A DNA stretch of 64,000 nucleotides from Proteus vulgaris. GTDB taxonomy: Bacteria; Pseudomonadota; Gammaproteobacteria; Enterobacterales; Enterobacteriaceae. Shown in pieces: positions 1-9,200 of this stretch. Below the pieces are notes generated by a model, which saw only the letters and a program-made list of their open reading frames with translations, made no database searches and was not told the origin of the DNA. The stretch spans positions 2,703,501-2,767,500 of the forward strand of contig LR590468.1 in the NCBI GenBank assembly GCA_901472505.1, read 5' to 3'. Positions within the stretch are counted from its first letter, which is position 1; each line of letters begins with the position of its first letter. The translations under genes and the position numbers were made by a program.

Positions 1-2
1 TT

Positions 3-338
3 GAATTGCCACCGATAAAAATTCTGATTAATTGTATGGATTATACAGTCTTAGCAAGAAAAGTCCTTAAAGCACTAACTGAAATTATTCATAACAGCTC
101 ATACAGTCAAGAAAAAATCCCACCTATCTCATTACTGCAAACCCAAGTTTATGATCTCGATATTTACAAATTAGGTCATAGCAAAGGACAACCGGCACAT
201 CGTCTAGAGTATCAAACAGATCGCAAAAGTTTACCTGCTGCACAAACAATGCATAACTTAGCTTGTGAATTATTCCCTCAATGGGAAGCGCGTTTCGATT
301 TGGTTTTAAAGCATCAACCAAAGGGGAATGCACTGTGA
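3..338 (+). CDS. ParA/Soj-family partition ATPase, C-terminal fragment (5' end outside window)
   Basis: The reading frame is open from the window edge and ends at 336-338, giving the last ~112 residues. No nucleotide-binding motif is visible because the N-terminus is missing. The call rests on the visible segment (a PPIKILINCMDY stretch, then LLQTQVYDLDIYKLGHSKGQPAHR, then LACELFPQW), which resembles the C-terminal region of ICE-borne ParA proteins, and on its place directly before a DnaB-like and a ParB-like gene, as in SPI-7-type islands. It would act with the ParB-like protein to keep the excised element from being lost. The apparent TTG start at 6 is only the window edge, not a real start. 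Confidence 0.55.
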   Translation, partial: ELPPIKILINCMDYTVLARKVLKALTEIIHNSSYSQEKIPPISLLQTQVYDLDIYKLGHSKGQPAHRLEYQTDRKSLPAAQTMHNLACELFPQWEARFDLVLKHQPKGNAL

Positions 339-442
339 AATTTTATTGCGTAATACTGAATATGCCGAACTCCCTGTGTCGAGGTGATGATTTATTTAAT
401 TCATCACATATATTCAATGAAATGGGAGATAATAATGAGTAA
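335..442 (+). CDS. Possible 35-residue linking ORF between parA and dnaB
   Basis: A GTG at 335-337 overlaps the parA stop (GTGA arrangement) and opens a 35-codon frame whose TAA (440-442) overlaps the first codons of the dnaB gene (start 435). This double overlap is the geometry of translational coupling. The predicted peptide (MKFYCVILNMPNSLCRG...) has no domain I recognise and no clear ribosome-binding site of its own. It may be a real micro-gene, a coupling device for dnaB, or chance; low confidence. Confidence 0.25.
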   Translation: MKFYCVILNMPNSLCRGDDLFNSSHIFNEMGDNNE

Positions 443-1787
443 TCAAAAACAGAAATTACCTCCTCATTCTATTCATGCCGAGCAAGCTATATTAGGTGGA
501 CTCATTCTTGATAATGAACGTTGGGATGATATTTCATCGATCATTTCTGCGGACTATTTTTACTCTCGCCCTCATAAAATTATTTTCTCTGCAATACAGT
601 CATTATTTCAACAAAATAAACCTGTTGATTTAATTACATTAACTGAATCAATGGAACAGCAATCTATTTTAAATCAATGTGGTGGTTTTGGTTATCTCGC
701 GGAACTTTCTAAAAATACACCTAGTTCAGCCAACATTGTGGCGTATGCAGAACATGTCGCCAATTACAGCCAAAAGCGTCAATTGCTGGCATTAGGACAT
801 GAACTTGTCACTCAAGCGAGTGATGTGAGTAGTGATTTATCTGGATTGTTAGAACAAGCAGAACAACGTATTTTTAATATTACTGAGCAACAACGTTTAG
901 ATGGCAATGTGGATCTCCCTTCATCAATTGAAACCTTTCTCAATGAACTAGAGCAACGTTGTAGCAATGAAAATCTGATCACGGGAACACCTACGGGATT
1001 TGAGGAATTAAATGATATGACCTGTGGTTTCCAGCCTAGCGATCTAATTTTATTGGCTGGTCGTCCATCAATGGGGAAAACTGCATTAGGTCTTACTTTC
1101 TGTGAAAGTGCATTGAATGAATGTGTTGATAAAACTGTACAAATTTATAGTTTAGAAATGCCAACCACGCAGTTATTAATGCGCTTTACATCCATGTTAG
1201 GGCGAATACCTTTACAACATTTGCGTAACGGCAATATGCAAGATGAAGATTGGGCGCGAACCAGCAGAGCAATGAATGTATTGCTTGAACAATGGAAAGG
1301 GCGATTAATTATTGATGATTCAAGTTATATGACACCAACAATATTGCGCTCTAGAGTTAGAAAAAATATTCGTAAATATGGTTATCCCTCTCTTATTTTA
1401 ATTGATTATTTACAGCTTATGCGGTGCCCAAATCAAGAAAATCGCACTCAAGAAATCGCCGAAATTTCTCGTTCCCTTAAAGCATTAGCCAAAGAAATGG
1501 GATGCCCTGTTGTTGCCCTTTCTCAACTTAATCGCTCATTAGAAAGTCGAGTAGATAAACGCCCTAACAATGGTGATTTACGGGATTCAGGCGCATTAGA
1601 GCAAGATGCTGATTTGATCATGTTTATTTATCGAGATGAAATTTATCACCCTGATAGTACAGAAAAAGGGAACGCTGAAATTATTTTAGGGAAGCAACGT
1701 AATGGCCCTATCGGTACGGTAAAAGTGCAATATCAGGCAAATATCACACGTTTTGAAGATAGATTGAGTGGGCATTATGCAAGCTGA
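435..1787 (+). CDS. DnaB-like replicative DNA helicase of the ICE
   Basis: A 450-residue protein with the DnaB layout: an N-terminal domain (first ~110 residues, beginning LPPHSIHAEQAILGGLI) and a RecA-like helicase domain. A Walker A motif, GRPSMGKT, lies at about residue 209, a Walker B-like ILIDYLQLM further on, and the DnaB signature SQLNRSLESR plus RDSGALEQDAD follow. The start at 435 is preferred over the longer frame from 384 because GGGAGA sits just upstream. In this ICE family the gene accompanies parA and parB and is thought to help replicate the excised circle. The next gene starts 11 bp before its stop, so they form one operon. Confidence 0.93.
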   Translation: MSNQKQKLPPHSIHAEQAILGGLILDNERWDDISSIISADYFYSRPHKIIFSAIQSLFQQNKPVDLITLTESMEQQSILNQCGGFGYLAELSKNTPSSANIVAYAEHVANYSQKRQLLALGHELVTQASDVSSDLSGLLEQAEQRIFNITEQQRLDGNVDLPSSIETFLNELEQRCSNENLITGTPTGFEELNDMTCGFQPSDLILLAGRPSMGKTALGLTFCESALNECVDKTVQIYSLEMPTTQLLMRFTSMLGRIPLQHLRNGNMQDEDWARTSRAMNVLLEQWKGRLIIDDSSYMTPTILRSRVRKNIRKYGYPSLILIDYLQLMRCPNQENRTQEIAEISRSLKALAKEMGCPVVALSQLNRSLESRVDKRPNNGDLRDSGALEQDADLIMFIYRDEIYHPDSTEKGNAEIILGKQRNGPIGTVKVQYQANITRFEDRLSGHYAS

Positions 1788-3189
1788 AAAAGTAATTTCT
1801 TTAGATGAAAAAATGCTTCAACGAGGTAGAACACCTAAACAGTTAGCATCAAAAAGTGTATTAACGATAAGTGAAATGCCGATGGTGTTGACCTTAGAGC
1901 AACTTCGACCTAATCCCGATAATCCACGCACTTCACGTAATCCTAAATATGATGATATTAAGGCTTCAATTCGTGCTCGTGGTTTAGATTCTGTTCCTAA
2001 AGTCACCAAAGATCCTGATTGTACTGACGATATTTATATTTTTAGTGATGGGGGCAATACACGTTATGCCATTTTAACAGAACTCTATGCTGAAACTGGG
2101 GATGAACGTTTTCATTCACTTCAATGTATTGTGAAACCGTGGCCAGGTCGATTGCAATGTATGATTGGGCACCTTGCTGAAAATGATATTCGAGGTGAAT
2201 TATCATTTATTGATAAGGCATTTGGCATAAAGAAAACACACACAATTTACGAGGAACAGTTAGGTCGTGAAGTAAGTCAACGGGAGCTATCTGATCTTCT
2301 CAAGAATACGGGATACCCGGTTCATCACTCCAATATCAGTCGAATGTTTGCAACAATTGAGTATCTTTATCCTTGGATCCCCAATTTACTGAATTCAGGG
2401 ATGGGAAGACCACAAATTACGCAGTTAATAGCATTACGGACATTGGCTGAAAAAGCATGGAAAACCTTTACTCAAAAAACAAAGATATCACCAGAGCAAA
2501 GCTTTAATGATGTTTTTGGGCAAGTTTGTCACTCTTTTGATAACGCGGAATATTACTCAATAGAACTTCTAAAAGATGATTTGATTAACTCATTATTAGA
2601 GGTTATTCCTGAACCTACTATTACTTATGAGAATTGGTTGATTGAGCTATCGCCTAAAACTCAGAACTCCTCTTCGGAGATTATAACCTCGTCAATTAAG
2701 GATGATGATCTCCAAGAAAACTCGCCTATTAAGCAACCTGAAAAATCGAAAGCTAAAAAACGAAAGATAAAACAAGAGTCTCAATCTCAAGTTATGTCAG
2801 TTGTAAACGAATTAGAGTCTGTCACAGATGTCTGGCATATCTCTGCATTACACGATGATATTGAACATCTTCAAGATATTACCTTTCGTTTAGCGTTTGA
2901 ACTTGCTGAAGTGATGGGTGTTGAATCTACCATTCAAGAAAATAAGTCAGCCTTAAGTGCAGGATTTTCGCTTTCACACAATGCTCAAAATGGACTTTTT
3001 ACTGCTTTAAGTGGTGATGAATCGAACGCAACTTTAGCGCCATTTATGGACGCATTAATAGGAAATGAGAACTCACTTGGTGAGCCGTTGTTTGATGATG
3101 CTTATACGATGAAATTTCTGCGATTGATTAGGATTATTCGACGATTACGCGAATTACAACGAAAAAATTCTGCTGAGATAAATGAATGA
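1777..3189 (+). CDS. ParB-family partition/nuclease-like protein of the ICE
   Basis: A protein of about 470 residues with a ParB/Srx-like N-terminal domain: LRPNPDNPRTSRNP, followed near residue 90 by DGGNTRYAIL, matching the GxRRxxA-type box. The centre resembles the DNA-binding part of ParB (EEQLGREVSQRELSDLL...). A charged linker near residues 300-345 is rich in Lys, Ser and Glu. The ATG at 1777 is chosen over GTG 1768 for spacing to GAGTGG; it overlaps dnaB by 11 bp. It probably binds a centromere site on the element; the 17-bp palindromes at 5014, 15958, 16785 and 27077 are candidate sites, which is my inference. Confidence 0.85.
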   Translation: MQAEKVISLDEKMLQRGRTPKQLASKSVLTISEMPMVLTLEQLRPNPDNPRTSRNPKYDDIKASIRARGLDSVPKVTKDPDCTDDIYIFSDGGNTRYAILTELYAETGDERFHSLQCIVKPWPGRLQCMIGHLAENDIRGELSFIDKAFGIKKTHTIYEEQLGREVSQRELSDLLKNTGYPVHHSNISRMFATIEYLYPWIPNLLNSGMGRPQITQLIALRTLAEKAWKTFTQKTKISPEQSFNDVFGQVCHSFDNAEYYSIELLKDDLINSLLEVIPEPTITYENWLIELSPKTQNSSSEIITSSIKDDDLQENSPIKQPEKSKAKKRKIKQESQSQVMSVVNELESVTDVWHISALHDDIEHLQDITFRLAFELAEVMGVESTIQENKSALSAGFSLSHNAQNGLFTALSGDESNATLAPFMDALIGNENSLGEPLFDDAYTMKFLRLIRIIRRLRELQRKNSAEINE

Positions 3190-3281
3190 GCCAACCAATA
3201 GTATCAAGGCTGATTGTGTTGTTATGTTTTGTTGTTTGGGCGATCAATATTGTGATGATTTATGGAGGAATAACGCAATGA
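3186..3281 (+). CDS. Small single-span membrane protein (31 residues) coupled to parB and the DUF2857 gene
   Basis: The ATG at 3186 overlaps the parB stop as ATGA, and the TGA at 3279-3281 overlaps the ATG of the next gene (3278) again as ATGA. The peptide starts MSQPIVSRLIVLLCF and continues through VVWAINIVMIYGG, which is one hydrophobic helix of about 20 residues with a short polar tail. Perfect stop/start overlaps on both sides argue for translation. The next gene's ribosome-binding site (GGAGG at 3264) is inside this ORF. Function unknown; a membrane anchor for the partition or replication proteins is conceivable but unsupported. Confidence 0.6.
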   Translation: MSQPIVSRLIVLLCFVVWAINIVMIYGGITQ

Positions 3282-3802
3282 ATGCACTATTAACGGAAAT
3301 CGTGATGAAACTAAAAGCAGGAAAAATTCGTCACATTGAATCAATAGGATTAACACTGGATGAGATCCAAGCGCTTGATAAATTGACAGTAGAAGATCTC
3401 TATTATCTTGTGAATACTCCAGTGCCATTTTTGACGTTAAATATCAATCATTGCAATCTTAACACAATGTTGAAGCAAGCTCGTCAAGAGCAAAAACGGA
3501 TCAAATATATTAATCGAGCATTAGCATTACAGGGTTCTATTGAGTTAATGCAGCACTTTTTTGGGCTTACTGCGATTGAGGTAAGTTCTCGACGTCGATT
3601 GGTAGGCATTGTTGCTAAACAAGGGCGCAACATCAATCCAACAGAAGAACAAGAACTATTGGTCTGGCAACAATGGAAAATAGCAGAAATCCAGAATATT
3701 GATTCATTAGAGGCTTTAGAAGTGATGATGGATATTGCTGAGCAACAAAAAATTCCACTTGCGGTCGTCTGGTCATTAACTAAAGAGTGGAGTGCTATTT
3801 AA
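3278..3802 (+). CDS. DUF2857 domain protein of SPI-7-type islands
   Basis: A 174-residue protein beginning MNALLTEIVMKLKAGKIRHIES. The longer frame from 3182 is rejected because a good GGAGG lies at 3264-3268 before ATG 3278 and because the upstream part encodes the small membrane protein in another frame. The helical, Leu/Gln-rich sequence with LEIVMKLKAGKI...LGLT and a central LFGLTAIEVSSRRR segment fits the DUF2857 family found between parB and the STY4528-type replication gene. Its molecular role is not known. It ends TAATG, overlapping the next start by one base, so translation of the two is probably coupled. Confidence 0.75.
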   Translation: MNALLTEIVMKLKAGKIRHIESIGLTLDEIQALDKLTVEDLYYLVNTPVPFLTLNINHCNLNTMLKQARQEQKRIKYINRALALQGSIELMQHFFGLTAIEVSSRRRLVGIVAKQGRNINPTEEQELLVWQQWKIAEIQNIDSLEALEVMMDIAEQQKIPLAVVWSLTKEWSAI

Positions 3803-5004
3803 TGGCAACTATGCCGGTCGATAATATTATTCAACAAACACTAACAAAGATGCAGGATCGGATTGAGCAAAAGGCGCAATCTGGTGATATGAGTAATGAG
3901 CAAAGTGGATTGCTGTTTTTAGGTAATGTACATGATGCTATTCCTCGTCGGCTATTTTTAGATAGCCGATTATCGCCATTAGATAAAATGGCTTGGGTCA
4001 TGATCAGACTTTATGCTCAACAAAATGAGGGTACTATTTTTCCAACCTATGACGAGCTACAAAGCCAACTTGCATTGCCTCATTCTGATAAAGCATCCCG
4101 AGAGACAATCAGTCGAGTCTTGTTGATGTTACGGTTAACTGGTTGGCTAAGTTTATGCAAAAGAGTCAGAGATAAATCAGGACGCATTCGAGGTAATATT
4201 TATGCACAACATGATGAACCATTAGGTGTGTTTGAGTGTGAATATTTTGATCCCAGTTGGCTTGATACCGTTGCTCAAGCATGTAGCCATAGCAATAAAA
4301 CAGTACGCTTAACAGCAATTGCCGTTTTACAAAGTATCAAAACCGAGAAACGAATGCGTCACCGACATGCTCGTGTCGCTCTTATTGAAGCGCGTTTATC
4401 ATCACCACAAACACCACAACAAATGGTGACGAGAAAACAGAAAAAAACAACCTCTTCTAAAATCGAACTCAGTTCAAAAACCCCTAGTTCGGAAACCGAA
4501 CTCAGCAATGAAAACATCACTCAAATACCGAGTTCGATTTCCGAACTAAGCCGTAAATCAAGGGATTGCGACCCAGTTCGAAAATCGAACCGTTACGTAC
4601 GTAGTTTTACACAGAGTGTAAAAGATACGTATACAGCAACAAACTCAGAGCTGTTTTGGTCAACTCAAGTCACTGAACGACTCAATCCAGAGGACAAAAT
4701 GATGCTAGAGAGACAACTCAAGGCATTACCTGATGGATTAGGGCAACGACTCCTAGATGATTTAGCCGATAAAATGAAAAAAACAACAGTCAGAAATCCC
4801 ACTGCGTACCTGTTAGCCAACCTCAAACGTGCTCGAGAAGGACGATTTAATTTGGGCAACAGCGCTACCGATAAGCCATTGGAACAAATACAGCCAAAGC
4901 CTCCTGAAACCGTGTTAGTGGCAGAAAAAAGAGTGATTAAACGCGCAAGAAGAGAATATGTGTCAGGAGTTATGGCAGAGCTTAGGGAGGCCTATTTTAG
5001 GTAA
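3802..5004 (+). CDS. STY4528-type island replication protein
   Basis: A 400-residue protein starting MATMPVDNIIQQTL at the TAATG overlap. The N-terminal 150 residues contain a predicted winged-helix-like region (LDKMAWVMIRLYAQQ..., TYDELQSQLALPHSDKASRETISRVLLMLRLTGWLSL), typical of replication initiators of this island class. The linker around residues 215-265 is made of repeated Ser/Glu-Leu-Ser units (SSKIELSS, SSETELS, SSISELS) and its DNA holds the palindromic repeats listed at 4453-4591. The C-terminal part (QLKALPDGLGQRLLDDLADKM) is a DnaT/replication-helper-like helical region. It is the last gene of the maintenance operon. Initiation at repeats within its own gene is a plausible inference. 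Confidence 0.8.
   Translation: MATMPVDNIIQQTLTKMQDRIEQKAQSGDMSNEQSGLLFLGNVHDAIPRRLFLDSRLSPLDKMAWVMIRLYAQQNEGTIFPTYDELQSQLALPHSDKASRETISRVLLMLRLTGWLSLCKRVRDKSGRIRGNIYAQHDEPLGVFECEYFDPSWLDTVAQACSHSNKTVRLTAIAVLQSIKTEKRMRHRHARVALIEARLSSPQTPQQMVTRKQKKTTSSKIELSSKTPSSETELSNENITQIPSSISELSRKSRDCDPVRKSNRYVRSFTQSVKDTYTATNSELFWSTQVTERLNPEDKMMLERQLKALPDGLGQRLLDDLADKMKKTTVRNPTAYLLANLKRAREGRFNLGNSATDKPLEQIQPKPPETVLVAEKRVIKRARREYVSGVMAELREAYFR
4453..4591. repeat. Iteron-like palindromic repeats inside the replication gene
   Basis: Three 17-bp imperfect palindromes share the form AGTTCG-N5-CGAACT: AGTTCGGAAACCGAACT (4486-4502), AGTTCGATTTCCGAACT (4531-4547) and AGTTCGAAAATCGAACC (4575-4591). A degraded member lies at 4453-4469 (right arm ATCGAACT), and a lone left arm AGTTC at 4471. 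The two outer intervals are 45 and 44 bp. They encode the repeated Ser-Ser-x-x-Glu-Leu-Ser linker. Such repeats look like an origin or initiator-binding array; the function is inferred. Confidence 0.65.
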
Positions 5005-5013
5005 GGAGAGGAG

Positions 5014-5030
5014 TGTTGACAGTGTCAACA
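5014..5030. promoter_or_regulatory. 17-bp palindrome, copy 1 (intergenic)
   Basis: TGTTGACAGTGTCAACA, two perfect 8-bp arms around one central base, 9 bp after the stop of the replication gene. Identical or strand-inverted copies are at 15958, 16785 and 27077. It is a candidate binding site for the ICE ParB or a regulator. Confidence 0.6.
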
Positions 5031-5711
5031 TGTGGGAAAAAGAAGTGGTGATGATAAACAATATTTTAAGGAAAACGGTTTAATTTATTATATAAAAACA
5101 AATTTATTGTTTTTATATATTTTAAAACCTTCTTATTTTTAGTTTTTTTTATTATTGTTTTCGATGTGGAATTTATATGTAATGAATGAGTTTGTTGTCG
5201 GTATCTTTATGTTTTTATTGGTTTATGCTTGTTATTTATAGAATTATCTTTTGCCAAAATGAAAATTATTATCTGTCCACTTCCTATTAATTAATAAGAA
5301 CGCTGAATTAAAAAAATTAAATGTTCATATTGAGGAGGTTGTTTTGTTATACAAAACAACATCTAAAAAGAAAAACGAAAATGTTGACTATGGTGCTATC
5401 AAAGCCCAAAAGAACGAATTGCTTTAGTGTTTTCAGTAGGATAAGAAGAAAACAGAACAAGATGGTCAAATTTTAGTGAAAAAATTTAATTTATTTTAAT
5501 AAGAAGGGTTTTCTGATGGAAGAGTTTTTTTGTAAAGCCTACCACTTTGACTTTATTTAACATTACTTCTTTATGAAATTGTTTGAAATATAATAAAATA
5601 TTACATTAAACTCTTTCATCAGATAATAGGGAATATTTTTATATTATTTTTAAGTTGAAAATATTCAAGACCATATATCTAATTCAAATGGAATTAGATA
5701 TATATTTAAAT
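5031..5711. other. AT-rich intergenic stretch with a hairpin and a possible 27-residue ORF
   Basis: No full-length gene is visible between the replication gene and the immunity gene. An inverted repeat GTTGTTTTG-TTATA-CAAAACAAC lies at 5338-5360, directly after AGGAGG (5333-5338). A TTG at 5344 with that ribosome-binding site opens a short Lys-rich frame (MLYKTTSKKKNENVDYG...) ending at 5427. It could be a remnant, a leader peptide or chance. The rest is very AT-rich and unassigned. Confidence 0.3.
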
Positions 5712-6223
5712 TTATAACATATTTAATTTTATAGAAGAGATTATTAAATCTACTTTGGAACTTTCATTAAGTGAGAAGAAACGTATTTTTAATAGCCTCA
5801 TTAGGTTTTCAATTGAGGTGTCTATATCTTTAATTTTATTCGAGTTGTATTCAAATGAGTTTAATTTTATTCTTTCTATTACATTTTTTTTAACATAAAC
5901 TTCTAATTCACTTCCGCTATTAATGGCGTAATTTATTTTTTCAATGTAGATGCTATTATCATTCCCTTTTATTTCGTTATCATATATTTTTAATAGCAGA
6001 GCATACTCAATCCAAGTCCAATAGTTGTAGTCATTTTCAAAATCAACATCACATAATAAATTTAATAAATTTTTATATTTTTCATTTTCTTTGAAATATA
6101 GTTTATAAGTTATTTTACAATATTTTCTAAATAACTTTTCTTTGTTTTTTTTTCACTCCGTGATAATAAGTTCACATAATTATCATCTTCATTTAGTTTC
6201 TTTATTAAACTATTTAAATTCAT
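5712..6223 (-). pseudogene. Candidate immunity gene for the Rhs toxin, frameshifted in a 9-base A run
   Basis: On the minus strand, ATG (6223) follows GAGAGAATAAT and lies 12 bp after the rhs stop, the usual place of an immunity gene. The frame MNLNSLIKKLNEDDNYVNLL... is interrupted at the run of nine A (plus-strand T at 6145-6153). With one more A the frame continues without a stop to 5712, giving about 170 residues (…FRKYCKITYKLYFKENEKYK…, …YNYWTWIEYALLLKIYDNE…). The protein is acidic and Lys/Asn-rich, with no family I can name. Immunity function is inferred from position alone. The break may be a sequencing error, since similar run-length breaks hit housekeeping genes in this window. Confidence 0.6.
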
Positions 6224-6235
6224 ATTATTCTCTCT

Positions 6236-9200
6236 TTATTCAACAACAATTTTTACCTTTGTTCCATCAGGATAGGGAGATAATGCATGAGATATAGATG
6301 AACCAGCCCCTCTATTATCGCTAATACTAATATACCTTACACTGGCTCCTTCCCCCCCTTCTTTAAACATAGCCATAGGAAACTCATCTCTATCAAATCC
6401 TGTTTTAGTTGGATAGTCTTGAAGGGATTGACGCCTTCTTTTAGCTGCACCAGTTCTATCAATTGTAAAAATATTATTCCCACTTTTAGTTATGACATCA
6501 GATGCGTGGCCAAAAGCTTCTTTATATTCTGATTTTGTTAATGTTAAAACTATATCGTGAGTTTTTTTATCACCAATAGTTACTTTACATCCTAATAGCC
6601 CCAGAGGATCAACCCACCCCGTTGGACAATGCACATACCCATACGGATTAAAGCCTCCTAATAATCCTATGGGGTCTGGTGAAATATATTGCCCTGTGTC
6701 CTTATCATAGTAGCGAAAGCGATTGTAATACAAGCCACTTTCTTTATCTTCATATTGTCCGGCAAAACGAAAATGACATTCGGTATATTCCGGGTCGTTA
6801 TCGGCATAATCATCATGAGATTGCCAAAAACACCATTTGCCCCCAGGTATTTAACCTTCCAGCCCAGCTGACAATCCCTTTTTCACTAAAGATTTCTCGT
6901 GGCGTGCCTTGATGGTCAGTGACGACATAATGCAGTTTTCCACGTTGATAACGGGCAGTGGGAGTAATTTTACCGGGTTGATAGAGCCACTGGATTTGAG
7001 CGTCATAAGCGGGTGTGCCATCGGCATAAATCGGAGTTTCCTGCACCATCTGGTCGCCAGACCACAGGTAATCAACACGCTGAATACGTTTATTTTTAAA
7101 CGGTGAATTGGGCGGTGAAATAGGGCGATTATCGACTACCTTACTTTTACTGAGGCGTCGCCCAAAAGCATCGTAAGTGTAGCGCCAGCATTCCCCTTCT
7201 GGATTAAAACAGGCGATAAGTTGGTTAAGCGTATTCCATTGGTAATACCACGTTTTTGCTCGAAAACCGTGTTGATGAACCACTTTTTGCGTTAATCGAC
7301 CATTAATGTCGTAGTGATAGTCTTGATAACCTTTGGCGGTGATACGGCGAGTGACACGGCCTTTTTGTTGCTGCTGCGCCAGTTGTAAAAACGCACCATG
7401 CGCATCAGATGGAATAAACTGATGCTCTGTGATATTGAGATTGTTATCGTACTGAAACTTCTCGCTTTGGCGTTCAAACTGGTTGCTGTATTGGGTTTCA
7501 ATAATTTGGTCGTTGGCGTTATAGCGGTATTGTGTGCGGTTCCAACGCGCATCCTCAATATTGACCAGATTAAAGGCTTTATCGTATTGATAGCCTCGAT
7601 GAACATCGGTCGAAATAGGTGGTTGAAGCGGATTATCGTGTAATGACTGTAAAAAGGACTCCGTTCCTCGTCCTGCACGTTGATGGGCTAATAATCCGGT
7701 GGCGGTGTAATGGCTAGAGTTGGCAAAACCCGCTTGGCTTTGGCGTAAAAACTCTTGCCCCAGTGCGTTATAACTAAATTGTAAGGGTGCATGTTGATTG
7801 ACTTGCAGTGAGGTCAGTTCATGAAGTTGACCAAAAACATAATGGAGTTCACGCTCACCAAAGCGGGTTTGGGTGAGAATATCGTGCTCCTCATCCCATT
7901 GATGCGTAATCTCTTGTCCATTAATACGCTCGCAACATAAATGTCCTTGGTCGTTATACTCAAATTCCACCACCGAATCAGGATTGGTGGCACTAATAAG
8001 TTGCAAACGTTCATTGTATTGATACGTGGTTGTAGAAAGGCATTTATGCTCAATATCATCAGCAAGCCAAATGCTTTGTTCGGTGACTAATCCTGTCTCA
8101 TCATAATGATAACGGAGTTCATGATTATCAGGATAACGAGTCGCAATACGTCGCCCTAAGCGGTCATAGCGATATTGAATTTCACGTCCAGCAAAATCCA
8201 CTTCACGAATGATTTGACCGGCTTTATCACGCTCATAAGAATAGACATCACCGGTGGCGTTGATGACTTTTTTGAGTCGAGTGAGTGAGTCATATTCAAA
8301 GCGAATTTCCGTCCCATCAGGGCGTATTGTAGCGAGTAATAAATCAAAGGGGCCATAGCGATAGCGCGTGGTTTTGCCTTCGCCATCGGTGACAGCAACA
8401 ACTCGGCGTTCGCTGTCATATTCAATATGTTGATGGATATCATCAGGCAATAAAATATCGCTGAGACTGCCGTTAACACCATCATGCTCTTTACTGTATT
8501 GATAGCGAGTGGTGTGGTTTAGTGCATTGGTGACTTGCAGTAATCGACCTAGCTCATCACTTTGGTATTCCGAGCTATGTTGATAAGGGTTGGTGCTTTT
8601 TATTAATTGATTCGCTTGGTTATATTCATAGTGCCACTGCGCACCATTCGGCTGAATAGCTTTAAGTAGTTCACCATGTTGACTGTATTCATAGGCTTGT
8701 TGGCGACCTTGTGGATCGGTAACTGTGGTTAAATTACCTTTATCGTCGTAGGTGAGTTGCCATTTATCACCAAAGGGGGAGACATATTCTATCAACTGAC
8801 CTTGAGTATTATATTGATACTCAATGGATCGCTCATCAGGAAAGGTAATTTGCGCAATATTGCCATCATAATGATAGAGATAAGACGTCGTTTGCCCTAA
8901 TGCATTGGTTTCACTTATTTTTTGATTATTATGCCACTGTGTTTTGGTTTCACGCCCTAATGCATCAATCGCATGTGTAACGAGACCGGCATCATTATAA
9001 TAATAGTAAGCTTGCTCACCTTCATTGTTGAAATAGGTGGTCATCTTATGAATATCATCATAAATAAAACCACCACACCAATAGCCGGAGGGTGAGCTGT
9101 TTTTTATCGCTCTGCCGTATTTGTCATATTCGAGGTAATAATCCGTTTGATCTGTATCATGCCAACGAGACATAAAACCTTCGGCAGTATATTCATGCCA

